The translations under genes were made by a program, and so were the position numbers. The notes below the pieces were generated by a model, which searched no databases, was not told the DNA's origin, and worked only from the letters and a program-made list of their open reading frames with translations. From JANXQG01 sp964615095 (GTDB taxonomy: Bacteria > Planctomycetota > Planctomycetia > Pirellulales > Thermoguttaceae), in contig CAZTPX010000001.1 in the NCBI GenBank assembly GCA_964615095.1, positions 124,001 through 188,000 of the forward strand: a DNA stretch of 64,000 bases, written 5' to 3'. Numbering within the stretch: the first letter of the stretch is position 1; each line of letters begins with the position of its first letter. Positions 27,465 through 35,133 of this stretch are shown piece by piece.

Positions 27465-27485
27465 ACCCCGCTTCCCAGGCGGGGT
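27465..27485 (+). terminator. Terminator-like hairpin
   Basis: ACCCCGC and GCGGGGT pair perfectly around a 7-base loop and are followed by TCTTGTTG, a short T-rich tail. It could end the deoxyribosyltransferase transcript ahead of the response regulator gene. Confidence 0.6.
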
Positions 27486-27505
27486 TCTTGTTGCGCAAAT
27501 CGCAA

Positions 27506-27526
27506 GGCGGATTAAAGTCCGCTCTA
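27506..27526. repeat. REP-like palindrome (GCGGATTAAAGTCCGC)
   Basis: GCGGATT-A-AAGTCCGC followed by TCTAC, a member of the GGACTAAAGTCC class, placed 86 bases before the response regulator start. Confidence 0.7.
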
Positions 27527-27611
27527 CGAAGACTGCTGGGACCAAGTTCCAACCAAACCTAGTGATTCTATGCGGCAGACTATTTTTGGCAGATCGATTG
27601 TCGGCAGGGCC

Positions 27612-28034
27612 ATGGAAATCCTCTTGATCGAGGATGATCTGGGAGACGCCAAAGAGGCGATGCAGGTTCTCGATCAGGGACATGTCCGTTGCCGCGTGAG
27701 TCTGGTCCGCGACGGTGAAGAGGCCTTGGCATTTATCTATCGGCAGGGCATCTTTGCCCGGGCCCCTCGTCCCGATCTGATTTTACTGGACATGCAGTTG
27801 CCCAAGAAGAGCGGCTGTGAAGTCCTCGCGGAATTCCGGGCCGACGAAAAACTGAACAAGATTCCCGTCGTGGTGATGAGTACGGCCAGCACTTGCCGGA
27901 CGTTGCTCGACGGTGACTGTTATAGCGCTTTGGAATTCATGCCCAAGCCGTTGGACCCGGAGCGGTTCGTCGGCATGGTCAAGTCACTGCACTTCTCACT
28001 CTTGACCGAATTGGTCGCCGCGTCGATGGTTTGA
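27612..28034 (+). CDS. Single-domain response regulator (Rcp1/CheY-like)
   Basis: 140 residues forming one receiver domain and no output domain. EILLIEDDLGDAKEAMQVL carries the acidic pocket; the phosphorylated aspartate is about D60 in DLILLDMQLPKKSG; S/T is in VVVMSTAS and the conserved lysine in FMPKPLD. The GxExL/‘PKKSGCEVL’ variant is the one found in phytochrome-linked Rcp1-type regulators. ATG 27612 is chosen because the fold starts at MEILLIEDD; a preceding in-frame ATG at 27570 would add 14 residues. No histidine kinase lies nearby. Confidence 0.9.
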   Translation: MEILLIEDDLGDAKEAMQVLDQGHVRCRVSLVRDGEEALAFIYRQGIFARAPRPDLILLDMQLPKKSGCEVLAEFRADEKLNKIPVVVMSTASTCRTLLDGDCYSALEFMPKPLDPERFVGMVKSLHFSLLTELVAASMV

Positions 28035-28135
28035 CTCTTCGACATCGAGTCTTCGACATCCTTGGCAAGCCGTTCAGTTTATGGCAGAATAACCCCATTA
28101 TTCTCCAACCCGGCAACCGAGGCCCTCCAGGGTCA

Positions 28136-28798
28136 ATGGACCAAGATCACGCAAGCCACGTCCTGGTATCCGATTTCGACGGCACGATGACCCGCCGCGA
28201 TTTCTTCAAACTGGCCATTGCGCAATTGCTCCCGGCAGACGTACCGGACTTCTGGAGCGAGTACCGTGTTGGTCGGATCACGCATTTCGAGGCCCTGCGG
28301 CGGTACTTCGCCGAGATCCGCGCCAGTGAGGCGCAGGTGCTCGCGGTGGTCGATCAGATGGAACTCGACCCGGTCTTGCCCCAGGCCCTGGCCGATCTGC
28401 GCCGGGCTGGCTGGCAAATAGTCGTCACCTCGGCCGGCTGTGATTGGTACATCCGCCGTCTGTTGACCCAGGCGGACGTGGAACTGGAGGTGCATGCCAA
28501 TCCGGGCCGCTTCGTACCGGGCCAAGGGCTGCAAATGGAAATGCCCATCGGCTCGCCATATCTCTCGCCTACGCTGGGTGTGGACAAGGCCCGCGTCGTG
28601 CGGCATCATTTGCAGCAAGGCCGGACGGTGGCCTTTGCCGGCGACGGCTTCCCCGACGAGGAGGCTGCTCTGCTGACGCCAGGCTGCTTGCGCTTCGCCT
28701 GCGGCGAGCTGGCCGACGTGCTCAAGCAGAAAGGCGAGCCTTTCCTGCCGTTCGACACGTGGTCGCAGATTGCGCAGAATCTTCTCCAGCGACTGTAG
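28136..28798 (+). CDS. HAD-IB family phosphatase (MtnX/SerB-like)
   Basis: 220 residues. The haloacid-dehalogenase nucleophile motif is LVSDFDGTMTRRDFF (D13, D15); motif II is IVVTSAGCDWYI; motif III/IV is TVAFAGDGFPDEEAAL. The helical cap after motif I and the overall length resemble MtnX-type 2-hydroxy-3-keto-5-methylthiopentenyl-1-phosphate phosphatases of methionine salvage. No other salvage gene is in the window, so the substrate stays open. The start at ATG 28136 excludes a non-homologous upstream extension. Confidence 0.85.
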   Translation: MDQDHASHVLVSDFDGTMTRRDFFKLAIAQLLPADVPDFWSEYRVGRITHFEALRRYFAEIRASEAQVLAVVDQMELDPVLPQALADLRRAGWQIVVTSAGCDWYIRRLLTQADVELEVHANPGRFVPGQGLQMEMPIGSPYLSPTLGVDKARVVRHHLQQGRTVAFAGDGFPDEEAALLTPGCLRFACGELADVLKQKGEPFLPFDTWSQIAQNLLQRL

Positions 28799-28830
28799 AT
28801 TCCTCTTGCCGAGAGGGACTAAGCGAGAGA

Positions 28831-30501
28831 TCAGTTGCCGAAGGGGTCGTCCTTGTCACTTGCCGGCTTCTTGGCATCAGCCGGCTTTTTGGCATCGGCT
28901 GGCTTCTTGTCGTCCGCCGGCTTCTTGCCAGCGGCCGGTTTCTTCTCAGGCTCGTCGACGAATGGGCTGTCAGCAGCTGGTCCGGCGGCCTTGGCGCCGT
29001 CCTTCGCGCTGGCGGCCGGTTTCTTGGCATCGTCGCCACCGAACGGATCATCGCCGTCCGCCGGCTTAGCATCCGGTTTGGCCTTCTCGGGCTTGGCCGC
29101 GTCCGACTTCGCGCCGGCGGCCGGTTTCTTGGCATCGTCGCCGCCACCGAATGGATCATCGCCACCCGCCGGCTTAGCCGCGTCCGGTTTGGCCTTCTCG
29201 GGTTTGGCCGCGTCCGACTTCGCGCCGGCGGCCGGTTTCTTGGCATCGCCGCCGCCACCGAATGGATCATCGCCACCCGCCGGCTTAGCCGCGTCCGGTT
29301 TGGCCTTCTCGGGCTTGGCTGCGTCCGACTTCGCGCCGGCGGCCGGTTTCTTGGCATCGTCGCCACCACCGAATGGATCATCGCCGCCCGCCGGTTTGGC
29401 GGCATCGGGCTTGCCGACAGCCGGCTTGGCCGCATCGGGCTTAGCACCGCTGGCGGGCTTCGTGGCGGCAGCGCCAGTGCCGCCAAAGGGATCGTCGGCT
29501 TCGCCAACTGCCGGCTTGCCGGCATCCGGCTTGGCCGGATTCGTCTTGCTCGCATCGGGCTTGGCGTCGCCGGCTGGCTTCTTGGCATCGCCACCGCCGA
29601 ATGGATCATCACCGCCCACCGGCTTGCCCGCATCGGGTTTCTCTACGGCAGGCTTGGTCGCGTCGGGCTTGGCATCGCCAGCCGGCTTCTTCGCGTCGCC
29701 ACCGCCGAACGGATCGTCACCGCCAATATGCTCAACCGTGTTGGGCTTTGTCGCATCGGGCTTTGTCGCATCGGGCTTGGTCGCATCGGGCTTGGTCGCA
29801 TCGGGCTTGGTCGCATCGGGCTTGGTCGCATCAGTCTTGAGGGCATCCGCTGGATTGTCAGTCTTGGGAGAGGCGGCTGGGCCAGCGCCGGCATCTTCCT
29901 TCTTCGGTTCGCCGGGCTTGCCCGCATCGAAGGGATCGGCCGGCACCGCGCCCGTGGCCTTGCTCGAGTCGCCGGGTACTTCGACGGCCTTGGTCGCGTC
30001 GGTGGACGACTCGATGGTCTTGGTCGGCGTCGCTTCGGACGATTTTTGCAGGAAGTCTCGCTCTTCTTTGCGGCTTTCGTCGTACTTGATTCGGCGTTCA
30101 TCTTCCGTCTTTTTCAAGACGGCCGCGCGGGCCGTCAGGCGATATTGTTCCAACGTGCTGCGATCGTTTCCCTGGATACGTTCCAGCGAGCGGGCCACGT
30201 TAAAGGCCCGGGTTGGATCGATGACGCTCTCCAATTTGGCGCCTTGCTGAAAATCGCTTTCGGCTTGCTCGGGCCGGCCCATCTTCAAAAGGGCCAGACC
30301 ACGGAAATAGTAGCAGCGCGGGTCCTGCGTGTGCCCGTCGATGGCGAAAGTGAACTGTTCGTGCGCCTTCACATAGTCTTGGGCGAAATAGGCATGGACA
30401 CCCTTGCCGTACACTTGACTGAGCACGGCGTCTTGGGCCATCAACGGCGCGGCCGATACGAGCACGCATCCGACGACCAGAACGAAAACACTCCGAGACA
30501 T
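28831..30501 (-). CDS. Secreted TPR protein with long Lys-Pro-Asp-Ala repeat tail
   Basis: 556 residues. A signal peptide (SRSVFVLVVGCVLVSAAPLM, cleavage near AQD) is followed by about 170 residues with two TPR-like units (GVHAYFAQDYVKAHEQFTFA; RCYYFRGLALLKMGRPEQAE) and a charged helical stretch. From about residue 200 to the end it is low-complexity: KPDAT pentapeptides in tandem, then longer ~37-residue units, each carrying GGDDPFGGGDAKKPA, to the final DPFGN. An AGGAG lies about 10 bases before ATG 30501. The globular part is typical of planctomycete secreted TPR proteins; the tail is probably disordered. Function unknown. Confidence 0.85.
   Translation of the reverse strand: MSRSVFVLVVGCVLVSAAPLMAQDAVLSQVYGKGVHAYFAQDYVKAHEQFTFAIDGHTQDPRCYYFRGLALLKMGRPEQAESDFQQGAKLESVIDPTRAFNVARSLERIQGNDRSTLEQYRLTARAAVLKKTEDERRIKYDESRKEERDFLQKSSEATPTKTIESSTDATKAVEVPGDSSKATGAVPADPFDAGKPGEPKKEDAGAGPAASPKTDNPADALKTDATKPDATKPDATKPDATKPDATKPDATKPNTVEHIGGDDPFGGGDAKKPAGDAKPDATKPAVEKPDAGKPVGGDDPFGGGDAKKPAGDAKPDASKTNPAKPDAGKPAVGEADDPFGGTGAAATKPASGAKPDAAKPAVGKPDAAKPAGGDDPFGGGDDAKKPAAGAKSDAAKPEKAKPDAAKPAGGDDPFGGGGDAKKPAAGAKSDAAKPEKAKPDAAKPAGGDDPFGGGDDAKKPAAGAKSDAAKPEKAKPDAKPADGDDPFGGDDAKKPAASAKDGAKAAGPAADSPFVDEPEKKPAAGKKPADDKKPADAKKPADAKKPASDKDDPFGN
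29055..29400. repeat. Coding tandem repeats of about 111 bp
   Basis: The block containing GGCTTAGC followed by TCCGGTTTGGCC recurs at 29063, 29171 and 29282 (108 and 111 bases apart), each encoding about 37 residues with a DPFG motif. High nucleotide identity between units points to recent duplication. Confidence 0.85.
29741..29845. repeat. 15-bp coding microsatellite (KPDAT units)
   Basis: About six to seven near-perfect copies of GTCGCATCGGGCTTG in a row, which encode KPDAT on the minus strand. Such arrays expand and contract by slippage. Confidence 0.9.
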
Positions 30502-30708
30502 GGCAACTGACTCCTGCAGGAACGTCACTCCAATAACGGCAGCCGAGAATGTGGAAAACGAAAATCCGGCGCTATACGCCAGCCTAATCGTTGCCGGGGA
30601 AAATATCAAGTATCTTCTTCCCGAGACCGCCGCTTTTCCGGAAATCCAGCCCCCTACATTATGTATGCTGAATTTATAGGGGGGGTAGTTGTGAAATCCA
30701 CCCTGCGA

Positions 30709-31191
30709 CTAATAGCGCCAATGCCAGAACCAGTACTCGTAATCCGCCAGCAATTCGATGTTCGGGCCGGGCGGGGTAACCGTCAGTTCGACCAGCGGCA
30801 GGTTTACTAAGAAACGGCCTTTGCGGGTCTGGCAATAAATGCCGTCGAACTCATCGCAAATGTCCGTTCGCGGGTCCAGCAGCGCGATCACCTGGCAGCG
30901 GTCGGCTGCCGCGTGAACTGGCGTGGCGGGCCGAGGGTAGCACGCCGAAAAAGGGAGTTGGAGATGGGTGGCCAGGTAATCGTAGTAGCTGGCCAACGAC
31001 TCCTCGCTGACGCGTAAATCCTGGCCGGCGGGCAGCCCTAGGGCCGTAAGAATTCGTTGCCGGCGGGCGCGGTCGGGCTGGGGTGGCACGGTTGTCCAGG
31101 GTGTGGGCCAGGGGACATCGTTCATCGCGGCGTTGAGCATCGCTGGGTACTCCTCTGGATCAATACGGGTTGATTGCCCTTGATCCATCAA
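30709..31191 (-). CDS. Hypothetical protein, possibly of the CcbP calcium-binding type
   Basis: 160 residues with no signal peptide. The middle (ASYYDYLATHLQLPFSACYP) followed by an acidic segment with LLDPRTDICDEFDGIYCQTR and the C-terminal ELLADYEYWFWHWR resemble small cytosolic calcium-binding proteins (CcbP/‘Calci_bind’), but the resemblance is from memory and weak. The start is uncertain: ATG 31191 is used, while later in-frame ATGs (for example MNDVPWPTPW) are possible. About 200 bases with a CCCCCTA/TAGGGGG hairpin separate it from the next minus-strand gene. Confidence 0.6.
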   Translation of the reverse strand: MMDQGQSTRIDPEEYPAMLNAAMNDVPWPTPWTTVPPQPDRARRQRILTALGLPAGQDLRVSEESLASYYDYLATHLQLPFSACYPRPATPVHAAADRCQVIALLDPRTDICDEFDGIYCQTRKGRFLVNLPLVELTVTPPGPNIELLADYEYWFWHWRY

Positions 31192-31327
31192 GGGTCGCTA
31201 CTGCGCCAGGATTGCCACCTGGCATCAGCGACGCATCATGCGATTTGACGATATCTGTCGACTCCAGACGCATCATAGAGCGATCGATGATTCGGGACAA
31301 GAGCAATTTTTGGCGATCTTTATTGGC

Positions 31328-32104
31328 TTATTCCTTCACCCCCATCTCTAAGTAGTTCAGCAGCGCCTTGATGATCGCGCAGTGCTCCGCCACGCGCGTC
31401 TCCAGCGGCTGTCCGGGCTTGGCTGTCTCGATGATGAAGGCGTGAATGTCCAAGTGCTCGCCGGCGGCACGGGCGAGCGACGTGTCTTTCGGACGGCGAC
31501 CGACGATGAATCGGTAGCGGCTGTCGGCAATCGTAGCATTCACGGCTTGCAGCAAGGTGGGCTGGGCCTTGGTCAACTCGGCCGACGGCACCACGAGTAG
31601 CGCGTTGCCGACGCTGCCTTCGCTCGTGCCGTGCAACGTGTGGGCCTCGTGCAGGTCGACCAGCCAGTCAGGCTTCTGCTTGAGCACGAACTGCCAGATT
31701 TCCTGGGCCGGACGGCCGCGGGGCGACTCGCCCTTGGAGTTCGCATGGGCGAAATCGCGATTCAGATCGGCCAGGTCCGGCGCAAAGCCCGGCATGGTTC
31801 GCTGTTGAGCCGCCAGGCCGCCCGGGTTGAGCCGTGGCACGACGGTCAATTTTCCTTGGTGTACGTGCCAATGCCGCATGCGCTCCGCGGCTGCCGCCCC
31901 GGCCGGTTCGTCGCCATGCACGCCGCCGGTAACCATGACCGTCGGCCCCGGCTTGCCACTGTCGCAAATCGAAAAGGGCACGGCTTGGGGCGTACCGCTG
32001 AGTAGGACGCCCACAATTATCTTTTCCGCTTCAGCCGGGTTTGGCGGTAAGATTACGAGGAGGGAGAGCAACAGTAATATGGCAATGATCGTGCGGAGCA
32101 GCAT
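31328..32104 (-). CDS. Secreted succinylglutamate desuccinylase/aspartoacylase-like zinc hydrolase
   Basis: 258 residues. An N-terminal hydrophobic signal (LLRTIIAILLLLSLLVILPP) is followed by a zinc-peptidase-type fold: TGGVHGDEPAGAAAAERM supplies H63 and E66 of the HxxE zinc motif and WLVDLHEAHTLH supplies a histidine about 85 residues later. NRDFAHANSKGE and a substrate-type arginine block are also seen. The family (PF04952-like, M14 relatives) removes acyl or amino-acid groups. The start at ATG 32104 gives a clean signal peptide; earlier codons in frame would bury it. Lies divergent to the sigma factor gene with a 165-base gap. Confidence 0.8.
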   Translation of the reverse strand: MLLRTIIAILLLLSLLVILPPNPAEAEKIIVGVLLSGTPQAVPFSICDSGKPGPTVMVTGGVHGDEPAGAAAAERMRHWHVHQGKLTVVPRLNPGGLAAQQRTMPGFAPDLADLNRDFAHANSKGESPRGRPAQEIWQFVLKQKPDWLVDLHEAHTLHGTSEGSVGNALLVVPSAELTKAQPTLLQAVNATIADSRYRFIVGRRPKDTSLARAAGEHLDIHAFIIETAKPGQPLETRVAEHCAIIKALLNYLEMGVKE

Positions 32105-32269
32105 GGGAATTTGCGGGAAAGAGCGGGAAACGCTATAAGCCCGCATTATAACAGGCCGATAGCCAGTGCCGCAAATAAGAGGGGGTTTGACATCGGCTGC
32201 CAATCCAGGGATGATAGAAGCTGCGGGAACTTCTTGGTTCCTTCCCGCGTCTCTTACAGTGAGACAACT

Positions 32270-32848
32270 GTGAACGACGACGCCCAACTCATTAGTCAGG
32301 CCTTAGCTGGACAAACGGCAGCCTTCGGGCAACTGGTGCAAAAGTACCAGGATCGGCTGTACAACACCGTAGTCCACGTGGCCGGTAACGCCGAGGACGC
32401 CAAGGACGTGGTCCAAGAGGCCTTCGTCCAGGCATTCCTCAAGTTGGAGTCGTTCCAGGGCGCCAGCGCATTTTACACATGGCTGTACCGTATCGCCTTC
32501 AACGTGGCAGGCACGCATCGCCGCCGCCGTGGGGCCATGCGCGCGGCCGAACAAGCTGCCTTGGCCGAAGGCTGCTTGCGGGGCGCCGAAGGGCATCCGT
32601 CAAGCGTGGCCGACGGTCCCGGCGAGCAACTGGAACGCCAGGAACGCTGCCGCCAGGTGCGGCACGCCATTTCGCAGTTGCCCGAAGAGCACCGCGTGGT
32701 GCTAGTGTTACGGGAGATGGATGGTTGTTGTTACGAGACCATCGCCGAAATCCTGGACCTGCCCTTGGGCACGGTGCGCAGCCGCCTGCACCGGGCCCGC
32801 ATGCAGCTTCGGGAACAGTTGAAGGAAGTCCTGGCGGTGGAAGAATGA
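32270..32848 (+). CDS. ECF-type RNA polymerase sigma factor
   Basis: 192 residues with a GTG start (VNDDAQLISQALAGQTAAFG). Sigma region 2 spans about 20-85 (LVQKYQDRLYNTVVHVAGNA, EDAKDVVQEAFVQAFLKL, TWLYRIAFNVAGTHRRRR); sigma region 4 spans about 130-185 (ISQLPEEHRVVLVLREMDGC, ETIAEILDLPLGTVRSRLHR). The Arg-rich linker with a variable acidic insert is common in planctomycete ECF factors. The gene is followed 124 bases later by a membrane-bound probable anti-sigma factor, so the two likely form a regulatory pair sensing an envelope signal. Confidence 0.93.
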   Translation: MNDDAQLISQALAGQTAAFGQLVQKYQDRLYNTVVHVAGNAEDAKDVVQEAFVQAFLKLESFQGASAFYTWLYRIAFNVAGTHRRRRGAMRAAEQAALAEGCLRGAEGHPSSVADGPGEQLERQERCRQVRHAISQLPEEHRVVLVLREMDGCCYETIAEILDLPLGTVRSRLHRARMQLREQLKEVLAVEE

Positions 32849-32882
32849 TGGCCTTTTTATTTCAGGTGTAAGGAGCGAGTTG

Positions 32883-32947
32883 TACGGTGGGCATCAGTCC
32901 GCCTTTGCCGCGCACGCAAAGGAAGGTGGGCTAAAGCCCACACTACA
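32883..32947. repeat. Two REP-like palindromes between sigma and anti-sigma genes
   Basis: GGTGGGCATCAGTCCGCC and GGTGGGCTAAAGCCCACA flanked by TAC/CTACA, in inverse order. They belong to the same palindrome class seen at 10331-10410 and 43901-43925. Confidence 0.7.
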
Positions 32948-32972
32948 AGCGCGGAAGAGCAAGAACCAAGGT

Positions 32973-34970
32973 ATGGACGAGTTTTCCGAAACAGAACTGT
33001 TCAGCGCGTATCTCGACGGCGAATTGACCGCCGAGGAGCAAGTGCGCGTGGAGCAAATCCTGGCCACCAGTCCGGCGGCCCGGCAACTCATGGAGGAACT
33101 GCGCGCCCTGGACAACACCCTGCAAGGACTGCCGACCGAGAAGTTGGACGAAGACCTCAGCGCCCGCGTGCTGGCGGTCGCCGAGCGGCGAATGCTCTTG
33201 CCCGACGATGCCCCCGACAGCCCGTCGGCCGGGCGGGCCGCAGAGACGTTGAAGGCCTCCGACACCGAATCTATCGGCTGGCTGGGAATCCCCTGGCGCG
33301 AGATCTCATGGCACGGCATGCTGAGCAAGCGGGCCTTGGTCTGGACGGCGGTGGTCTTGGTCACGGCGCTCATTATCAACTTCACTTCTCCCCCGAAACC
33401 GAACCTAAGTATTGCCAAACGCGATGCGCCGCCCGGGACAAATGCGCAGGTAACCGTCTCCGGCGAAAAACGGCTGGCCAAGTCCACGGCCACCGGCAGT
33501 TGGGATGTTCCCGCCGGCCGACCGCGGGTGCTACAGACCGAAAAACTGGCGAGCACCGCGGCCAGACGGAAAGCCGTCGACAGTGAGAATCTAGCGGAAA
33601 ACGTCCTGGCGGAAGGGGCCGTTGCAGAAGAGGGAAAGGCGGCCGACAAGTCCATCGCCGCGAAAGAGAGGGAAACCGACGCGGACAGCAAGGACGTCGT
33701 CGCAGAAAATAAGAAGTCGGCGCAAGGCAAAGCCGCGATGCCGGCCGATGCGATTGCCAAACCCATGCCAGCGCCGATGGCTGCGCCGATGCCCGCAAAG
33801 CCGGAGGTGGCCGCTCTCGATCAATCCGAGCAGTCCCCCGCGAGTGCCGCCAAACGAGTTGTTGAAGCCCCCTCGCCGGCGCATGCCATGAAGGCCCCGG
33901 CGGCCGCGCTGCCTATGCCGTCAGCGCCGGCCGCGGAAATGGTGGCCAAGGCCGAGCAGCGCAATGCGGGAGGCGGAAGGCGAGTGATGAACAAGGCCAC
34001 CGCCAAGAAGGACGAAGCCGCCGCGCAGGATCTCGCCCTGAGTAGCGCGTCAGGGCAATTCTCTAATGGACGCGCACTTGGTGCGGTCAACGGCAATTCG
34101 TCGCCTGCCGGAGCGGTCATGGCCAAGGGCAAAGGCGGCCCGCCGCTATCCGATCGATCCGCCCCGCCATTGTCTGCTGCGGATGCCGTCGTTCATCTTG
34201 TAGTTTCGCGAGAGGCCGTACAGAACAAGGTCTTCGAGAACCTGCTGGCGAGCGAAGGCCTGGACAATGCCCGCTACTCGCTGCGAGCCGATTGGAGCGA
34301 CGGCGCAGAACAGGGTCGCAGCAGCGACATGCCGCGTGGGAACGCGGCCGCAACGCCTGCCAAACTGCGCGACGCGTCCAAGACTCAAGCCCAAGAGGCG
34401 CTCGGCAACGGGCCGCAAAAGCCCGGCGCAAACTTCCAGCCGCAGGCGGCTCAACAGGACGCCGCGCCCCGTTCCGGCCCGCTGTACTTTGAGTGCGATC
34501 TCGGTCCCCAGCAGTTGATTGTGATCCTCAAGCAGATCGGCGAGAAACCCGAGGCCTTTTCGAAACCGGAGGTCGTTGCTTCGCTACCATCCAACTTGGG
34601 CGCTCAGAAGGATTATGGCTACCGTTCCAGCGGTTCCGGCGGCGGCATGGGCGGCTTCGGCAGCGGTCCGCGCGGCGGCCAACTCGGCGGTGGCCCCGAC
34701 CAGCGGCAAATCAAGGCCGATGATAAGGGGCTCAAGTCCCTGCCCGGCGCCACCGTTCAGTCCCGGGGCGCTCCACAGGCCGTTGGCGGCACGATTCCCA
34801 CCTCGCCGGCGCCTGCCGCCAGGCAACAGGTTCCGCCCGCTTTCGGGGCTGCAAAACAGCATGTGTGTTTCGTGCTCGACGTAGTCGACCGTCTGCCGGC
34901 CGCCGGCCGCACGGCTGGGCCACCGCCGGCTACCGCTGCAACCCCTGCCGCGCCGGCCACCAAACAATAG
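32973..34970 (+). CDS. Probable membrane-bound anti-sigma factor with low-complexity periplasmic domain
   Basis: 665 residues. The N-terminus (MDEFSETELFSAYLDGELTA, then EEQVRVEQILATSPAARQLM) is the anti-sigma helical domain, here without the HxxxCxxC zinc motif of ZAS proteins. One transmembrane helix lies at about 121-137 (ALVWTAVVLVTALIINF). The long periplasmic part is rich in Ala/Lys/Glu/Pro (including MPAPMAAPMPA), with two folded-looking blocks near the end (VVHLVVSREAVQNKVFENLL and FECDLGPQQLIVILKQIGEK). ATG 32973 is chosen over an upstream extension that reads through the palindromes. Pairing with the ECF gene is by position. Confidence 0.8.
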   Translation: MDEFSETELFSAYLDGELTAEEQVRVEQILATSPAARQLMEELRALDNTLQGLPTEKLDEDLSARVLAVAERRMLLPDDAPDSPSAGRAAETLKASDTESIGWLGIPWREISWHGMLSKRALVWTAVVLVTALIINFTSPPKPNLSIAKRDAPPGTNAQVTVSGEKRLAKSTATGSWDVPAGRPRVLQTEKLASTAARRKAVDSENLAENVLAEGAVAEEGKAADKSIAAKERETDADSKDVVAENKKSAQGKAAMPADAIAKPMPAPMAAPMPAKPEVAALDQSEQSPASAAKRVVEAPSPAHAMKAPAAALPMPSAPAAEMVAKAEQRNAGGGRRVMNKATAKKDEAAAQDLALSSASGQFSNGRALGAVNGNSSPAGAVMAKGKGGPPLSDRSAPPLSAADAVVHLVVSREAVQNKVFENLLASEGLDNARYSLRADWSDGAEQGRSSDMPRGNAAATPAKLRDASKTQAQEALGNGPQKPGANFQPQAAQQDAAPRSGPLYFECDLGPQQLIVILKQIGEKPEAFSKPEVVASLPSNLGAQKDYGYRSSGSGGGMGGFGSGPRGGQLGGGPDQRQIKADDKGLKSLPGATVQSRGAPQAVGGTIPTSPAPAARQQVPPAFGAAKQHVCFVLDVVDRLPAAGRTAGPPPATAATPAAPATKQ

Positions 34971-35133
34971 GCCGACGCGCAAACGAAATGGCCGCGCGAG
35001 GAAAGCGAACCCGAAGCCGTAGGGCTGATGAAAGCCTCCAATTGTCGTCGCCAAATTTGTGCGCCCTTCCGTTGCGGTGCGAATTCCCGACGCTACGCGA
35101 CCAAATCTGCACGCGAAACGCGCCGATTCCGCA

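Larger units (their letters stand above)
27075..27611. other. Intergenic region with short leader-like frame, two hairpins and a REP-like element
   Basis: No gene of normal size. It contains a 13-codon frame with a strong GGAGGG site (27368-27409), a GGAGAAG/CTTCTCC hairpin that overlaps its end (27395-27421), a terminator-like hairpin (27465-27485) and a palindrome (27506-27526). A 62-codon GTG frame at 27140 is not convincing. Confidence 0.55.

Noticed and set aside
29055..29845. Regular repeats that could suggest a CRISPR array
   Set aside because: The units are coding, lack unique spacers and have the period of a protein repeat; no cas genes nearby.
28835..30250. 471-codon plus-strand frame with serine/proline/glycine repeats
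   Set aside because: Mirror image of the KPDAT/DPFG repeat tail of the real minus-strand gene, which has the signal peptide and TPRs.
30650..30683. CCCCCTA/TAGGGGG hairpin as a terminator
   Set aside because: A 20-base loop and no T-tract; it lies between two minus-strand genes where it could be anything.
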